Positions 17,080-26,659 are shown, counted from the stretch's first letter. The stretch is 64,000 nt of DNA from Io17-Chloro-G2 sp034420695 (GCA_034420695.1 DAOULB010000002.1:152702-216701); one strand, 5' to 3'. A program made the numbers and translations. Notes: generated by a model from the letters alone, not told the origin.

Positions 17080-17273
17080 GCGGCCCCTCGCTCCGGTCGC
17101 TCCACGGTCATCCAGGAAGGGTCATTCCGCCGCCCGTTAAGCGGTCATGCCGTCCGCCAAAGCGATTATACCGCGAAGGACGCGTCCCGCAGGGCGCGCC
17201 CCCCTGTCCCCGCCCGCCCCCTCTGTGGCAATATATCGCCCGTGCGCCATAATATATGGTGCCGACACCCATC

Positions 17274-17310
17274 CCGTAGGCGCGGCCCTGGTGGCCGCCC
17301 GCCGCGCCAA
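17274..17310. repeat. Palindromic intergenic repeat, degenerate copy
   Basis: A GTAGGCGCGGCCCTGGTGGC-type element ending in CGCCC resembles the clean copy at 17873-17905. It sits just upstream of the DinB-like gene. The arms are imperfect. Confidence 0.6.
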
Positions 17311-17339
17311 CGCCAACCCATCCCGCCCGGAGGCCCAAC

Positions 17340-17846
17340 ATGGACCTGAACCTCTTCATCCAAGACGCCCTCGCCAAGGAACAGGAACTCCTCGACGATG
17401 CCCTCGACGGCCTCACCCCCGCCGACCTCGCCTGGCGTCCCGGCCCCGAAGCCAACCCCATCGGCTGGATCCTCTGGCACATGCTCCGCGTCGAAGACAT
17501 GTGGTTCCAGTTCTTCATCCAGCGCCAAAACGAAATCTGGGAGCGCGACGGCTGGAACCAGAAGTTCGGCCTGCCCGCCCGCGACAACGGCTTCGGCCAC
17601 ACCCCCGACCAAGTCGCCGAATTCCCCCTCCTCGACCTCGCCGAACTCCGCCGCTACGGCCAAGCCGTCCGCCAAGCCACCCTCGACTACCTCGACACCC
17701 TGGCTCCCGAAGACTACGACGCCGTCCCCCGGGAACAGCGCCCCGAAATGTCCGTCGCCGCCGTCTTCCGCCAGATAATCGGCGAACTCTACCAGCACCA
17801 AGGCCACATCGCCTACCTCAAGGGCCTCGCCCGCTCCCAACCCTGA
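17340..17846 (+). CDS. DinB-family protein
   Basis: A 168-residue four-helix-bundle protein of the DinB/DfsB superfamily. These proteins often bind a metal through three His residues and include thiol S-transferases. Conserved-looking features are WILWHMLRVEDMWFQFFI in the first half and ELYQHQGHIAYLKGL near the end, which supply His residues. The start is the ATG at 17340. It is flanked on both sides by copies of a palindromic repeat and is extremely GC-rich in third positions. The substrate is unknown. Confidence 0.8.
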   Translation: MDLNLFIQDALAKEQELLDDALDGLTPADLAWRPGPEANPIGWILWHMLRVEDMWFQFFIQRQNEIWERDGWNQKFGLPARDNGFGHTPDQVAEFPLLDLAELRRYGQAVRQATLDYLDTLAPEDYDAVPREQRPEMSVAAVFRQIIGELYQHQGHIAYLKGLARSQP

Positions 17847-17872
17847 CCCCCAACCCCCGCCAACCGGCCATA

Positions 17873-17905
17873 CCGTAGGGGCGACCCTTGTGGTCGCCCG
17901 CCGCC
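17873..17905. repeat. Palindromic intergenic repeat, clean copy
   Basis: GGGCGACC (17879-17886) and GGTCGCCC (17892-17899) form a perfect 8-bp stem around CTTGT, preceded by CCGTAG. The sequence resembles intergenic GTAGGGGCGACC-type repeats common in several bacterial genomes. It lies directly after the DinB-like gene. Confidence 0.75.
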
Positions 17906-18130
17906 CGCGGTCGCCCACCCGCGGCCCCCGCCCCCCGGGCTACTGACACTTCCCGCTGGCCTCCTCCCCCGTCCCTCCCTTATCATGGTTGTAGCCGTCT
18001 CGCCCTGCATCGCTCACCCCCGAAAAGGGCAACCCCAAAAGACCAACCCCAAAAGGGCAGCCAAACGCCAGTCAAAAATGCCAAGAAGACCAGCCGGAAA
18101 GAACCCCCAACAACCCCGCTCCGCCCCAAA

Positions 18131-18223
18131 ATGTCCCTTTTTGTCCCACATGTCCGTTTTTGTCCCGATTTTCCCGAATTTCAAAGCTGCCAGCTAGGAC
18201 AAACCGGGACAAAATTGGACAAA
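18131..18223. repeat. Converging TTTGTCC and GGACAAA motifs
   Basis: On the left, TGTCC motifs repeat within ATGTCCCTTTTTGTCCCACA and the following TGTCCGTTTTTGTCCCG. From 18197, GGACAAACCGGGACAAAATT and GGACAAACCGG run in the opposite sense, and weaker related motifs continue to about 18290. The two sides could fold into a long imperfect hairpin or serve as a cluster of binding sites. Confidence 0.5.
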
Positions 18224-18323
18224 CCGGCCCAAAACAACGACAAACTCGGCCAAAACCAAGACAGACCGGGTCAAAACTGGCAACACCGGGACCCGGTAAC
18301 CCGCGTCCCTCCGCCGCCCTCCC

Positions 18324-18362
18324 GCGTGACCAACGAGCGTGACCAACGAGCGTGACCAACGA
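18324..18362. repeat. 13-bp tandem repeat, three perfect copies
   Basis: GCGTGACCAACGA is repeated three times without change at 18324-18336, 18337-18349 and 18350-18362. It is not in a credible coding frame. Confidence 0.9.
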
Positions 18363-18610
18363 GATCGCCGCCCCGCGCCCCCTCCCCCCATGCGCCCTCC
18401 CCCAAACACACCCCCTCCACCGCCCCCCGGCGGCCCGCGCCGGTAATAGTCCGGTAATTCTAGGCAACCTCTTAACAACCCCCGTCATAACATCCAGGGT
18501 TGCTGGTCCCCATCATCCCGCAGGGGCGGCTTTCAAACCCGCCCTGCCCTGGGCCGTCAATTCCGGAAAGGGCCTGGGCAAACAACCCCGCACTCCCTTC
18601 TCCCTCGCCC

Positions 18611-18658
18611 GAAGGATGGAAGGATGGAAGGATGGAAGGATGGCAGAATGGAAGGATG
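18611..18658. repeat. 8-bp tandem repeat, about six copies
   Basis: GAAGGATG is repeated in units of eight bases; the fifth copy reads GCAGAATG. A further degenerate unit follows. The purine-rich array lies in the non-coding region before the cadherin-like gene. Confidence 0.85.
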
Positions 18659-18798
18659 GCAGAAGGTCAGGATGAAGGTGGCCATGCCCGCCCCCCTCGT
18701 CAACCGGCGCCCAAGTCATGGCCCTTGTACATGGCAAAACCCCAAGGAGTATAATCAGTGCGGGCCATTCACCCGGACCTTGGCACCGGACCCCGGCG

Positions 18799-18854
18799 CC
18801 AGTCCCGGTAAACCAGTCCCGGTGAACCAGTCCCGGTAGACCAGTCCCGGCAAA
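18799..18854. repeat. 14-bp tandem repeat, four copies
   Basis: CCAGTCCCGGTAAA and variants occur at 18799, 18813, 18827 and 18841 with exact 14-base spacing. The unit length, copy number and CCAG start match the array between the two sufU genes at 5.4 kb, although the sequences differ. Confidence 0.88.
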
Positions 18855-18916
18855 CGAAACAAGGAGGGCGGCGGTTGGGAATAGCTCAAATTGACCTAAC
18901 CCGTGGTGCAAAGACG

Positions 18917-18945
18917 TTGACACAAATACCCTCTGATGTTAGATT
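18917..18945 (+). promoter_or_regulatory. Sigma-70-type promoter for the cadherin-like gene
   Basis: A perfect TTGACA -35 box (18917-18922) and TAGATT as -10 box (18940-18945) are separated by 17 bases. This gives a leader of about 60 bases before the ATG at 19013. Confidence 0.65.
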
Positions 18946-19012
18946 TTCAGGCATTGTGCGACTCTAGGATTGGGAGAGCCGCGCTAGCAAGAACGCCGAA
19001 GTGAGGAATTAC

Positions 19013-22000
19013 ATGTTGAAACGGTATCCAATAGCGCTAAATACCTGGGTGGCAGTGGCCGTCGGCGCCTTCGTGTTGGCGCTTTCGGCCTTTTTAGTGC
19101 TGTCCCACAATTCTCCCGATTCTGTTTCCGCGCAGGCCACACCGGCCCCGGGGCTCATACAATACGCCGAGAACGGCGAGGGCCCGGTGCGCGTCTTCAC
19201 CTCCGAAGACCCCGAGGGCGCCGGTGTCCATTGGGACGTTACCGGCACCGACGCCGACGACTTCTCCATCTCCGGTGGCGTGTTGACCTTTAACAAGCCG
19301 CCCAACTTCGAGAGTCCGACCGACAGGCCTCACGGCATTCTCGATTTCAATGGCGATACCGACACCGCCGACCCCGGCGAGTCTGCTGCCACGACCGAGG
19401 CCGACCGGATGTACCAGATAACCATCCGCGCCAGCGAAATGCGGTCCGGCTCTGGTGGATTGGCCCTTTCCACCGAGGCCCACTTCACCGTAGAAGTCAC
19501 CGATGTGAACGAGCCCGGCGTCGTGACCATTGACCGGATACAACCCGAGGTCGGCACCACGCTCACCGCCTCGGTAAGTGACCCCGACGGTACCACCGGT
19601 ACAACCGACACCCCTACTACTGTGGCTTGGCAGTGGTACTACTCCTCGGTCACCAACCCGGTGGCCAGCTCCGAACGCCATTGGCGCGCCATCAGCGGCG
19701 CCACTGACCCTGCCTACATCCCGTCAGGTGACAGAGTGGGGGATGCTACAGACAGCACGCCGGATACTGCGGGTAAATATCTGCGGGCCGTTGCCACCTA
19801 TACCGATTCCCTTGGCACTGAGAGGACTACCCCGGGAGTTACCGATAACCCCGTCCGGCCCGAGGTTGCCTCGACCTCCGACACTGGGGTTTCCAACCCC
19901 GCCAACGGTTCCCCCGGCTTTACCCAGGGGGTGGACTACAGCAGGACCGTGTCTGAAAGCCTCGGCAGGGGGATGAATGTGGGCGCCCCGGTGGTAGCCA
20001 CCGACCCCCAAAACGACGTGCTGACCTACTTCCTGGATGACGACGACGACGCCACCAACGGATTGGGTACGACCGGCGACGTGGGGCTCTTCTCCATAAA
20101 CAAGGCCACCGGCCAGCTCATGGTGGCAAAGTCCCTTGACTACGACAACAACGCCGACCGGAGGTACCGGTTCTACGTCCGGGCTTATGACCCCAGCGGC
20201 GAGGACGCCCAGGTGCAGGTGACCGTCAACGTTACCGACGCCAACGACGCCCCGGAGATAAAGGGGAACAAGCCATCGACTGCGGGGCCTACTGATCCCA
20301 CACCCGACGCGCCGTCGGAACTGCGGGTCAATGAGCAGGACAGCGACAAGGGCGCGGACCCCTACGACGGTGCACCCGGCATGCCAATTGGATACGAACT
20401 GGGCAGTACGACTATTAACAGTCCGAACGTCTTCACCGCTCCTGACGAGGATGACCGCGGTCAGATTACCTGGACCTTGGAGGGAGATGATAAGGACCAG
20501 TTTGTTCTTACCCAGGCCAACCTTTCCGGTTCCGATGAGCCGGTGGCTGTCGTTTTCCAGAGTCCCCCCGATTACGAAAATCCCACCGACGCCAACGGCG
20601 ACAGCGTTTACAAGGTGACCCTCGTCGCCACCGACAGCACCAGCCTGCCCGGCAGTTCCGCGCTGCGGGACGAGCGGCCCCTGACCGTGTTCGTGGACAA
20701 CGTTCACGAACTGGGTAAGGTGACGATGAAGGCCGGCGGGGCCAACGAGGACCAGCCCCACATAGGAGAAGCGGTAACCGCCGAGGTAACCGATCCTGAT
20801 GGCGGAGTGGCCGTGGTCACCTGGCAATGGTCCAGGGCCGGATACGTCGAATCCGGGACCCAGGTTGCTGACACCGACGCAACGACTTACGAAGTCATAC
20901 CAGGCGCAACCTCCAGCAGCTATACGCCGAGGACTCTCAGGAATTCCAGGGGCGTCATAACGTATGACGACGACGGCGCTACACTGCGGGTTACGGCCAC
21001 CTACATTGACGTGACCAGCGATGTGGACGATCCAGACTCGGCTACTGTGGACGAGCGTGTGCAGGGCACCGGGCCGGTAGCCAAGGTCGCCGATACCGGC
21101 GACGGTTCGGCTGCCGGAGCCACCAGACTGTACCGGGTGATGGCCACCTCGGAGAACGCCGTGCGGGTCGCCCCCGGCGATCCCAGTGCCACTGACGACC
21201 CGGTGTTCGAAATGGCCTCCTACGACAGGACCGTCGCCGAGAACGCTGAGACCAATACCCTCGTGGGAGAGCCGGTCACGGTGAACCCGGAAAGAAACGT
21301 CACCTTCAACTACAACCTGGACGCCACCGTGACCAACGCCAACGCCTACTTCACCATCGACAATCATGGGCAGATTAGGGTGGGCGAGGTCCCCTTCCCC
21401 GACCCGCTGCCCGCCGGCGTTGAGGCCATCCCGACCGGTGCCGACCCCGCCGATGGCCCCGTTATGGATGACCCGACGCTGGACTACGAGGGCACCAGCA
21501 ACACCTTCTCCCTCATAGTCACCGCCACCGACGCCAGTGACAGCAGCCGCACCGCCACCGCCGGGGTGACCGTCACCCTCGACGACCTGAATGAAAGGCC
21601 CTATTTCGACATGGTGTCTAGGGCCGCTGGCGGTACCGCGACCGACCCGCTAACCTACATCGAGACCCGGACCAACGCCGTGGTGGAATTGGAGGCGGTG
21701 GAGCCCGACGGTGATACCCTTCGCTGGGAGACCGCCGGCGCTGACGGCCCGGACTTCGAGGTTCGCCAGTTGTCCGACATCCCCGGCTCCGGCAAGGACC
21801 GGGTCGCCCTCTACTTCAAGTCCCAGCCGGACTTCGAGAACGGGAAAGGCTCCGGCGATTTTGATGATGATGGCACATCATCGCCAATCGAGTACGAGGT
21901 AACGGTGCGCGCCATCGAAACCACCGCCGTGGGCGGGGGTCCCAACCTCGCCGCCGAGCTGATGGTTTTCGTTACCGTGCAGAACGGTGACGAAGACGGT

Positions 22001-24751
22001 ACGGTGGATATTTCCCTGCTCCAGCCCGAGGTGGGTACCGGGCTCACCGCCTCGGTAAGCGACCCGGACGGCGGCGTCACGGGCGCGACCTGGACATGGT
22101 ACAGGTCCAAAACAGTCAACCCCGTCCAGGATGAGACGGACACTACCGATTCCACTTTCGTAGCCTCTTGGGAGGCGATTACGGGGGCACCTACTGACGG
22201 GACCTATACGCCTGCCGTCGATGACGTAGGCAGGTACCTGCTGGCCAGGGTAGCCTACGGGGATACTCAGGATACTACCGCCGACGCTAAGGCAGCAGTG
22301 GCAAGAACGGGCGAAAGAGCGCGGGCGGATGTGGCGGACGATGCCAACAACTCCCCCGACTTCAGGAATGCCGAAACCACTAGGACCATACCGGAAAATG
22401 CCGCTGTGGGAACTAACGTGGGCCGTCCGGTGATTGTAGATGTCAATGAGGACAATGACGTTCTGACCTACGTGTTGGACAACGACGCCATCGTCACCGG
22501 CGATGTGGACACGACCGGCGACGTGGGATTCTTCTCCATCAACAAGAGGACCGGGCAGATCACGGTGGCCAAGAAGCTGGACTTCGACCAGAAGCCGGAG
22601 CACCCGGAGCCCGCCGACGGCAAGTATGTGTTCTGGGTCAGGGCCTGGGACTCCTCCGGGGAATCCACCGGCGACGAGAATAACGACCACATTGAGGTTA
22701 CGGTCACCGCCACCGACGTCAACGATGCCCCGAAAATCACGGGAGGAGCTGCGGAAATCTCCATTAACGAGGTGGACAGCAGTAAGAAGAGCAGCGACGT
22801 TACCCGGTTTGTGGGGCTTGGCAAACGGTTGAACACCGCCGGCGATGCGCAGGAGGATGACCCTGATAACCCCAACCTCTACCGCCGGACCGATGAGGAT
22901 CGCGTCGATAGCGGCAGGTGGCCCGACCAACCCATCGGGGGGCCGGACGGCAGCCTCTTTGAGTACAGCGTCCCGACCGGCGAGGCCGACATCGGGCGTA
23001 GGCTCCACTTCAAGAGGACCAACCTGCCCGACTACGAGAACCCCATGGACTCCAACCGGGACAACGTTTACGAGGTGACTGTAAGGGTCTTGGACAATGA
23101 CGGCGCAGCCGGCACCAAGAACGTCCGCATCACCGTGATGAACGTGGACGAGGCCGGCAAGCTGGTGTTGACCCCCGAGCAGCCCGACGCTGGGATGCCC
23201 GTGGTGGCGACGCTGACCGACCCCGACGGCGTAACCAGCATCACCAACTGGCGCTGGGCCATCGCCGACGGCACCGTGGCTGATTTCGCCGCCGCAGTTG
23301 CCCTCGACGACACTATCGACGATGACGGCTTGGGCGAAGTCGCTGGCGCGACCATGTCCCAGTACATGGCCGACGAAGGCAAGTTCGTGTGGGCTGAGGT
23401 GGACTACCGGGACGGAGCCAGTGCGGTGAACCACCCGGTTACCGCCTTGGACGAAAGGAACGACGATCCAGATACGGATCCAACCCCCATCGAAACGGCC
23501 TTCGATTCCGACGAGACCCTGGAGAAGGTGACCGACAACGCCGTGGAGCCGGACCCTGACACTACGACCGGCCCGGACGCGCCCTCCGCGGACATCATCG
23601 AGGTCGAGAGGATGGTTTACGAGAACGTCCCATCCACCGGCTACGTGGGTATCCCGCTTGACCCCAATGCGCACATAGACTATCGGGCCAACGGCGGCAC
23701 GGCGTCGCGGGACACCATAGCCGGCCCCGACGCGGCTACCTTCGTCTTCGCCGAGGAGCAAGACGATTCGGGCGACACCTTCTACGACACGACTCTGGCG
23801 CCCACGGACGACGATCTTACGGACAAGAAGGGCCAGCTTGCGGCGGCGGTGGTAACCCACTTCGACCGTGAGACCAAGCCCCAGTACATCATCGAGGTCA
23901 GGGACCCCGACGCCCAGGTTACCGTCGGCGCAGTGCGGGTCACCATCAACGTGATGGACGTGAACGAAGCCCCGTCCGCGCCGGAGCAACTCCGGGCCGC
24001 CCTCACCGTGACCGGCACCCAGAGGTTCGAAATCGGCGAGGTAATCGACCCCGCCGGCGCAATGCCCGAGGTGGGTACCTTTAACACCCTGGGAGCCGAC
24101 GCCGCCAGTTCCACTTGGACCCTGGCCGGCGCCGACATGGACGACTTCACCATCACCCCGGGCCCGGGCAGCATGGCGACGGTAACCTTCGCCGCCCTCC
24201 CGGACTTCGAGAACGAGGCCGACGCCGACACGGACAACGTCTACAACATAACGGTGACCGCCAACGACGGCTCCAACACCGCTACCCGTGACGTGACCGT
24301 AACCGTCACCAACATGAAAGAGGAAGGCACCGTCTCCCTGGACATGGCTACCCCCAGGGTAGGTGAGGCTGTGACCGCGGAGGTCAGCGACCCCGACATG
24401 GTCGACATGGCCACCGTGACCTGGCAGTGGGCTGTTGAAGACGCCGCCAACGGCGGGGACTACATGGACATCGCCGGAGCCACCACCGCCAGCTACACCC
24501 CGGTTGCCGACGACGTTGGCAAGAAAGTCAGGGCCACCGCCAGCTACACCGACGGCTTCGGTGCCGACGAGGCGGTGAAAGCTTCCACTAACCCGGTGGC
24601 GGCCGGAGGAATACCGGGCGACACCGACGGAGATGACTCCATCAGCACCACGGAAATGTTGGCGGCCATAGGGCTGTACTTCCAAGACCCGCCGGGGCTC
24701 ACTCTGATGGAAATGCTGGAAATCATAGGTGCCTACTTTAGCGGAAGCTAG
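19013..24751 (+). CDS. Giant secreted cadherin/Ig-like repeat protein with dockerin-like end
   Basis: A 1,912-residue protein with a basic start and long hydrophobic segment (WVAVAVGAFVLALSAFLVL) before a possible cleavage site at VSAQA. About nine cadherin-like repeats can be followed through their linkers, such as VTDVNEPG, VTDANDAPEI, VTLDDLNERP and VTATDVNDAPKI. Five Ig-like modules (VTWQWYYS, VTWQWSRA, ATWTWYRS, NWRWAIAD, VTWQWAVE) are interspersed. The C-terminus has one EF-hand loop DTDGDDSISTTE and a helical tail, like half of a dockerin. A calcium-dependent adhesin or surface-layer component is inferred. The ATG at 19013 has GAGG six bases upstream; GTG at 19001 is less likely. Confidence 0.85.
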   Translation: MLKRYPIALNTWVAVAVGAFVLALSAFLVLSHNSPDSVSAQATPAPGLIQYAENGEGPVRVFTSEDPEGAGVHWDVTGTDADDFSISGGVLTFNKPPNFESPTDRPHGILDFNGDTDTADPGESAATTEADRMYQITIRASEMRSGSGGLALSTEAHFTVEVTDVNEPGVVTIDRIQPEVGTTLTASVSDPDGTTGTTDTPTTVAWQWYYSSVTNPVASSERHWRAISGATDPAYIPSGDRVGDATDSTPDTAGKYLRAVATYTDSLGTERTTPGVTDNPVRPEVASTSDTGVSNPANGSPGFTQGVDYSRTVSESLGRGMNVGAPVVATDPQNDVLTYFLDDDDDATNGLGTTGDVGLFSINKATGQLMVAKSLDYDNNADRRYRFYVRAYDPSGEDAQVQVTVNVTDANDAPEIKGNKPSTAGPTDPTPDAPSELRVNEQDSDKGADPYDGAPGMPIGYELGSTTINSPNVFTAPDEDDRGQITWTLEGDDKDQFVLTQANLSGSDEPVAVVFQSPPDYENPTDANGDSVYKVTLVATDSTSLPGSSALRDERPLTVFVDNVHELGKVTMKAGGANEDQPHIGEAVTAEVTDPDGGVAVVTWQWSRAGYVESGTQVADTDATTYEVIPGATSSSYTPRTLRNSRGVITYDDDGATLRVTATYIDVTSDVDDPDSATVDERVQGTGPVAKVADTGDGSAAGATRLYRVMATSENAVRVAPGDPSATDDPVFEMASYDRTVAENAETNTLVGEPVTVNPERNVTFNYNLDATVTNANAYFTIDNHGQIRVGEVPFPDPLPAGVEAIPTGADPADGPVMDDPTLDYEGTSNTFSLIVTATDASDSSRTATAGVTVTLDDLNERPYFDMVSRAAGGTATDPLTYIETRTNAVVELEAVEPDGDTLRWETAGADGPDFEVRQLSDIPGSGKDRVALYFKSQPDFENGKGSGDFDDDGTSSPIEYEVTVRAIETTAVGGGPNLAAELMVFVTVQNGDEDGTVDISLLQPEVGTGLTASVSDPDGGVTGATWTWYRSKTVNPVQDETDTTDSTFVASWEAITGAPTDGTYTPAVDDVGRYLLARVAYGDTQDTTADAKAAVARTGERARADVADDANNSPDFRNAETTRTIPENAAVGTNVGRPVIVDVNEDNDVLTYVLDNDAIVTGDVDTTGDVGFFSINKRTGQITVAKKLDFDQKPEHPEPADGKYVFWVRAWDSSGESTGDENNDHIEVTVTATDVNDAPKITGGAAEISINEVDSSKKSSDVTRFVGLGKRLNTAGDAQEDDPDNPNLYRRTDEDRVDSGRWPDQPIGGPDGSLFEYSVPTGEADIGRRLHFKRTNLPDYENPMDSNRDNVYEVTVRVLDNDGAAGTKNVRITVMNVDEAGKLVLTPEQPDAGMPVVATLTDPDGVTSITNWRWAIADGTVADFAAAVALDDTIDDDGLGEVAGATMSQYMADEGKFVWAEVDYRDGASAVNHPVTALDERNDDPDTDPTPIETAFDSDETLEKVTDNAVEPDPDTTTGPDAPSADIIEVERMVYENVPSTGYVGIPLDPNAHIDYRANGGTASRDTIAGPDAATFVFAEEQDDSGDTFYDTTLAPTDDDLTDKKGQLAAAVVTHFDRETKPQYIIEVRDPDAQVTVGAVRVTINVMDVNEAPSAPEQLRAALTVTGTQRFEIGEVIDPAGAMPEVGTFNTLGADAASSTWTLAGADMDDFTITPGPGSMATVTFAALPDFENEADADTDNVYNITVTANDGSNTATRDVTVTVTNMKEEGTVSLDMATPRVGEAVTAEVSDPDMVDMATVTWQWAVEDAANGGDYMDIAGATTASYTPVADDVGKKVRATASYTDGFGADEAVKASTNPVAAGGIPGDTDGDDSISTTEMLAAIGLYFQDPPGLTLMEMLEIIGAYFSGS

Positions 24752-24794
24752 GGTAGCACTCGTTCCCGGCGGGAACCCGGGATAGACAAGACAA

Positions 24795-24842
24795 GGTCCC
24801 GCTTGCTCTAGGGGCAAAGCCCCAGTGAATGCAAGCGGGACC
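24795..24842. terminator. Nested inverted repeat before the next surface gene
   Basis: A perfect 12-bp stem, GGTCCCGCTTGC (24795-24806) with GCAAGCGGGACC (24831-24842), encloses a smaller hairpin GGGGC-AAA-GCCCC (24811-24823). No T-tract follows; the ribosome binding site of the next gene begins immediately. It could be a terminator, a processing site or a translation-control structure. Confidence 0.55.
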
Positions 24843-24858
24843 AAGAAGGAGAATAAGA

Positions 24859-26598
24859 TTGAATAGAGCATTGACGCTGCTGGTGATAGCGGCGGTGGTC
24901 ATGGGAATAGCTGGGCTGGTGGTGGTAGGTACAGTGGCCGCTTCCCAGCATCCGGAGAGGACTTTCTCCCCTGCGTCAGTGGCTCCGGGCGGTGAGGTGG
25001 AAGTGACCTTGACGCGCACTGGCTTGGGTGCCGGTGTGGGCCAGGTCAGGGAGACCCTGCCGGCAGGCTTCACCTATGTAGCCGGCTCGGTGGCGGTTGC
25101 CGACGCGGCCCCCGCTCCCCGCGCTGGGGTAAGCGTGGACGCAAGGACCACCCAAGGCCAAGTGGTTAGCTTCAACGTGGCCGTGGCGGATTCTATCAAG
25201 TACAAGGTGATGGTGGCAGACTCCGTTGCGGACGGGCCCCATGAATTCACCGGCCAAGTCTTGGGCTTGGCTGGCCAACAGGACATCGCTGCCAACTCGG
25301 TTACTGTGGCAACCGGTGCCACTCCGGACCCCTCGCCCTCGCCTTCCCCATCGCCTTCTCCCACCACACCGGCAGCCGGGCTGAATAGGTCCTTCTCGGC
25401 GGCCTCGGTTCGCCCGGGTGCCCGGGTTGAAGTGACTATCAGCGGAATTGGCGCCGCCAATGGGGTTGCCCAAGTGGTTGAGACCCTGCCCGGCGGATTC
25501 AGTTATGTTCACGGCTCGGCGGCCGTCGCCGACGCCAGTCCGGCTTCCCGTTCTGGAGTAACCGGTACGGTGGATAGCCAGAATTCCCAGATTGTGAGGT
25601 TCGACCTCGTAGCGGCTGACTCTATCAAGTACCGGGTCGACGTGGACTCCGGCGCCGCGGAGCAGTCCTACACTTTCTCCGGCGGCATTGTTAAGAGCCT
25701 TACCGGCTCCGATGAGTCTATTCCCGACAGCTCAATAACGGTAAGTGCCACCGCCGGGTTGCAACCCACTGGGGCGGTGCGCTCCTTCAACCCTGCGACC
25801 ATCCCTGTGGCGGCTGCGCCGGGAGCCAATGTGACCGTAACAATCACAGGGCTGGGAATTCCCAGCGGAGTGGGGCAGGTGTTAGAGACCCTGCCGGACG
25901 GGTTCAGCTTTGTCGACGAGTCGGAAATGATTGCCGACGCTAACCCTTCAGACAGGTCGGCGATCTTGGCCACAGTGGACGGCCAGGTTGTTACCTTCGA
26001 CATCATCGCCGCCAATTCGGTGAGTTACCAAGTGGAAATTGGCGCCGACATTCAACCCGGTACCCACACTTTCCGGGGCGTCTTGAAAGAACTGACCTCC
26101 GAGGGAGCGATCGAGGCGACTTCCGTGAGAGTGGACGCGCCTCCCCCGCCCCCAACGCGGGTCCGCCGCAGCGGCGGTGGTGGCGGCTTCCGCTACATTC
26201 CGCCCCCGGAAACCCCCACCCCCGCGCCCACGGCAACGCCGCGGCCGACGGCCACCATGGCCCCGCCCACGCCGGTGCCCACCCTCTCCGCCATGGAAAT
26301 GGAAGCGGTCAAGGGCGACAAGGGTGACCAAGGTGACCCCGGCGACCAAGGCGACAAGGGAGCCAAGGGCGACAGGGGTGACACCGGAGCCAAGGGCCCG
26401 ACCGGCGACGCCGGCGCAGCGGGCGCAGATGGGGCCCCCGGCGCAGCCGGCGCCAAGGGCGACGCCGGAGACGCTGGACGCGCCGGTGGAGCTGGACCCG
26501 ACGGCGGCGGCAGTCCCCTGGGACTCATCGCCTTCATCCTGGCCGTGGTCGCAGTGCTCGGAGCCGGCGGAGTCTTCCTGGCGCGGCGCGGCGGCTAG
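24859..26598 (+). CDS. Secreted three-repeat protein with collagen-like stalk and membrane tail
   Basis: A 579-residue protein starting at TTG 24859, chosen because AAGGAG lies eight bases upstream. An N-terminal hydrophobic segment acts as signal or anchor. Three beta-rich repeats of about 120 residues follow; each has RxF(S/N)xAx near its start, VGQVxETLPxGF, and a xADxxxYxV element, and Pro/Ser-Thr linkers separate two of them. A Pro-rich stretch (PPPETPTPAPTATPRPT) leads to about 25 Gly-x-y triplets (KGDKGDQGDPGDQ and on). The end is GGGSPLGLIAFILAVVAVLG and a short RRGG tail. The collagen-like part and tail resemble those of the gene at 29.8 kb. Surface exposure is inferred. Confidence 0.82.
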   Translation: MNRALTLLVIAAVVMGIAGLVVVGTVAASQHPERTFSPASVAPGGEVEVTLTRTGLGAGVGQVRETLPAGFTYVAGSVAVADAAPAPRAGVSVDARTTQGQVVSFNVAVADSIKYKVMVADSVADGPHEFTGQVLGLAGQQDIAANSVTVATGATPDPSPSPSPSPSPTTPAAGLNRSFSAASVRPGARVEVTISGIGAANGVAQVVETLPGGFSYVHGSAAVADASPASRSGVTGTVDSQNSQIVRFDLVAADSIKYRVDVDSGAAEQSYTFSGGIVKSLTGSDESIPDSSITVSATAGLQPTGAVRSFNPATIPVAAAPGANVTVTITGLGIPSGVGQVLETLPDGFSFVDESEMIADANPSDRSAILATVDGQVVTFDIIAANSVSYQVEIGADIQPGTHTFRGVLKELTSEGAIEATSVRVDAPPPPPTRVRRSGGGGGFRYIPPPETPTPAPTATPRPTATMAPPTPVPTLSAMEMEAVKGDKGDQGDPGDQGDKGAKGDRGDTGAKGPTGDAGAAGADGAPGAAGAKGDAGDAGRAGGAGPDGGGSPLGLIAFILAVVAVLGAGGVFLARRGG

Positions 26599-26632
26599 CC
26601 CGCAACCGCCAGCAACCCCAGACCCGACCAAG

Positions 26633-26659
26633 CCGGGGGCCCCAACAGGCCCCCGGTTT
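26633..26659 (+). terminator. Strong hairpin terminator
   Basis: CCGGGGGCC (26633-26641) pairs with GGCCCCCGG (26648-26656) around CCAACA, followed by a short TTT. It lies 35 bases after the stop of the collagen-like gene. The T-tract is weak. Confidence 0.65.

Larger units (their letters stand above)
17847..19012. other. 1.2-kb non-coding, repeat-rich stretch
   Basis: No credible gene was found. Open frames here are GC-driven shadows on both strands. The stretch holds a palindromic repeat, converging TTTGTCC/GGACAAA motifs, three kinds of short tandem repeat, and a promoter before the cadherin-like gene. Each is listed separately. Confidence 0.65.

Noticed and set aside
18072..18488. A 138-residue minus-strand ORF in the repeat-rich gap
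   Set aside because: It spans tandem repeats and inverted motifs, and overlaps several other open frames with no family signal.
18611..18658. CRISPR-like array
   Set aside because: Eight-base units without spacers; a simple tandem repeat.
19724..21367. A 547-residue minus-strand open frame in the same gene
   Set aside because: Shadow of the repeat-rich plus-strand gene; His/Gly/Val-rich with no domain.
21878..24871. A 997-residue open frame on the minus strand inside the cadherin-like gene
   Set aside because: It mirrors the GC-rich Asp/Thr/Val-coding repeats of the plus-strand protein, has no family features, and the plus strand has a promoter, ribosome binding site and signal sequence.
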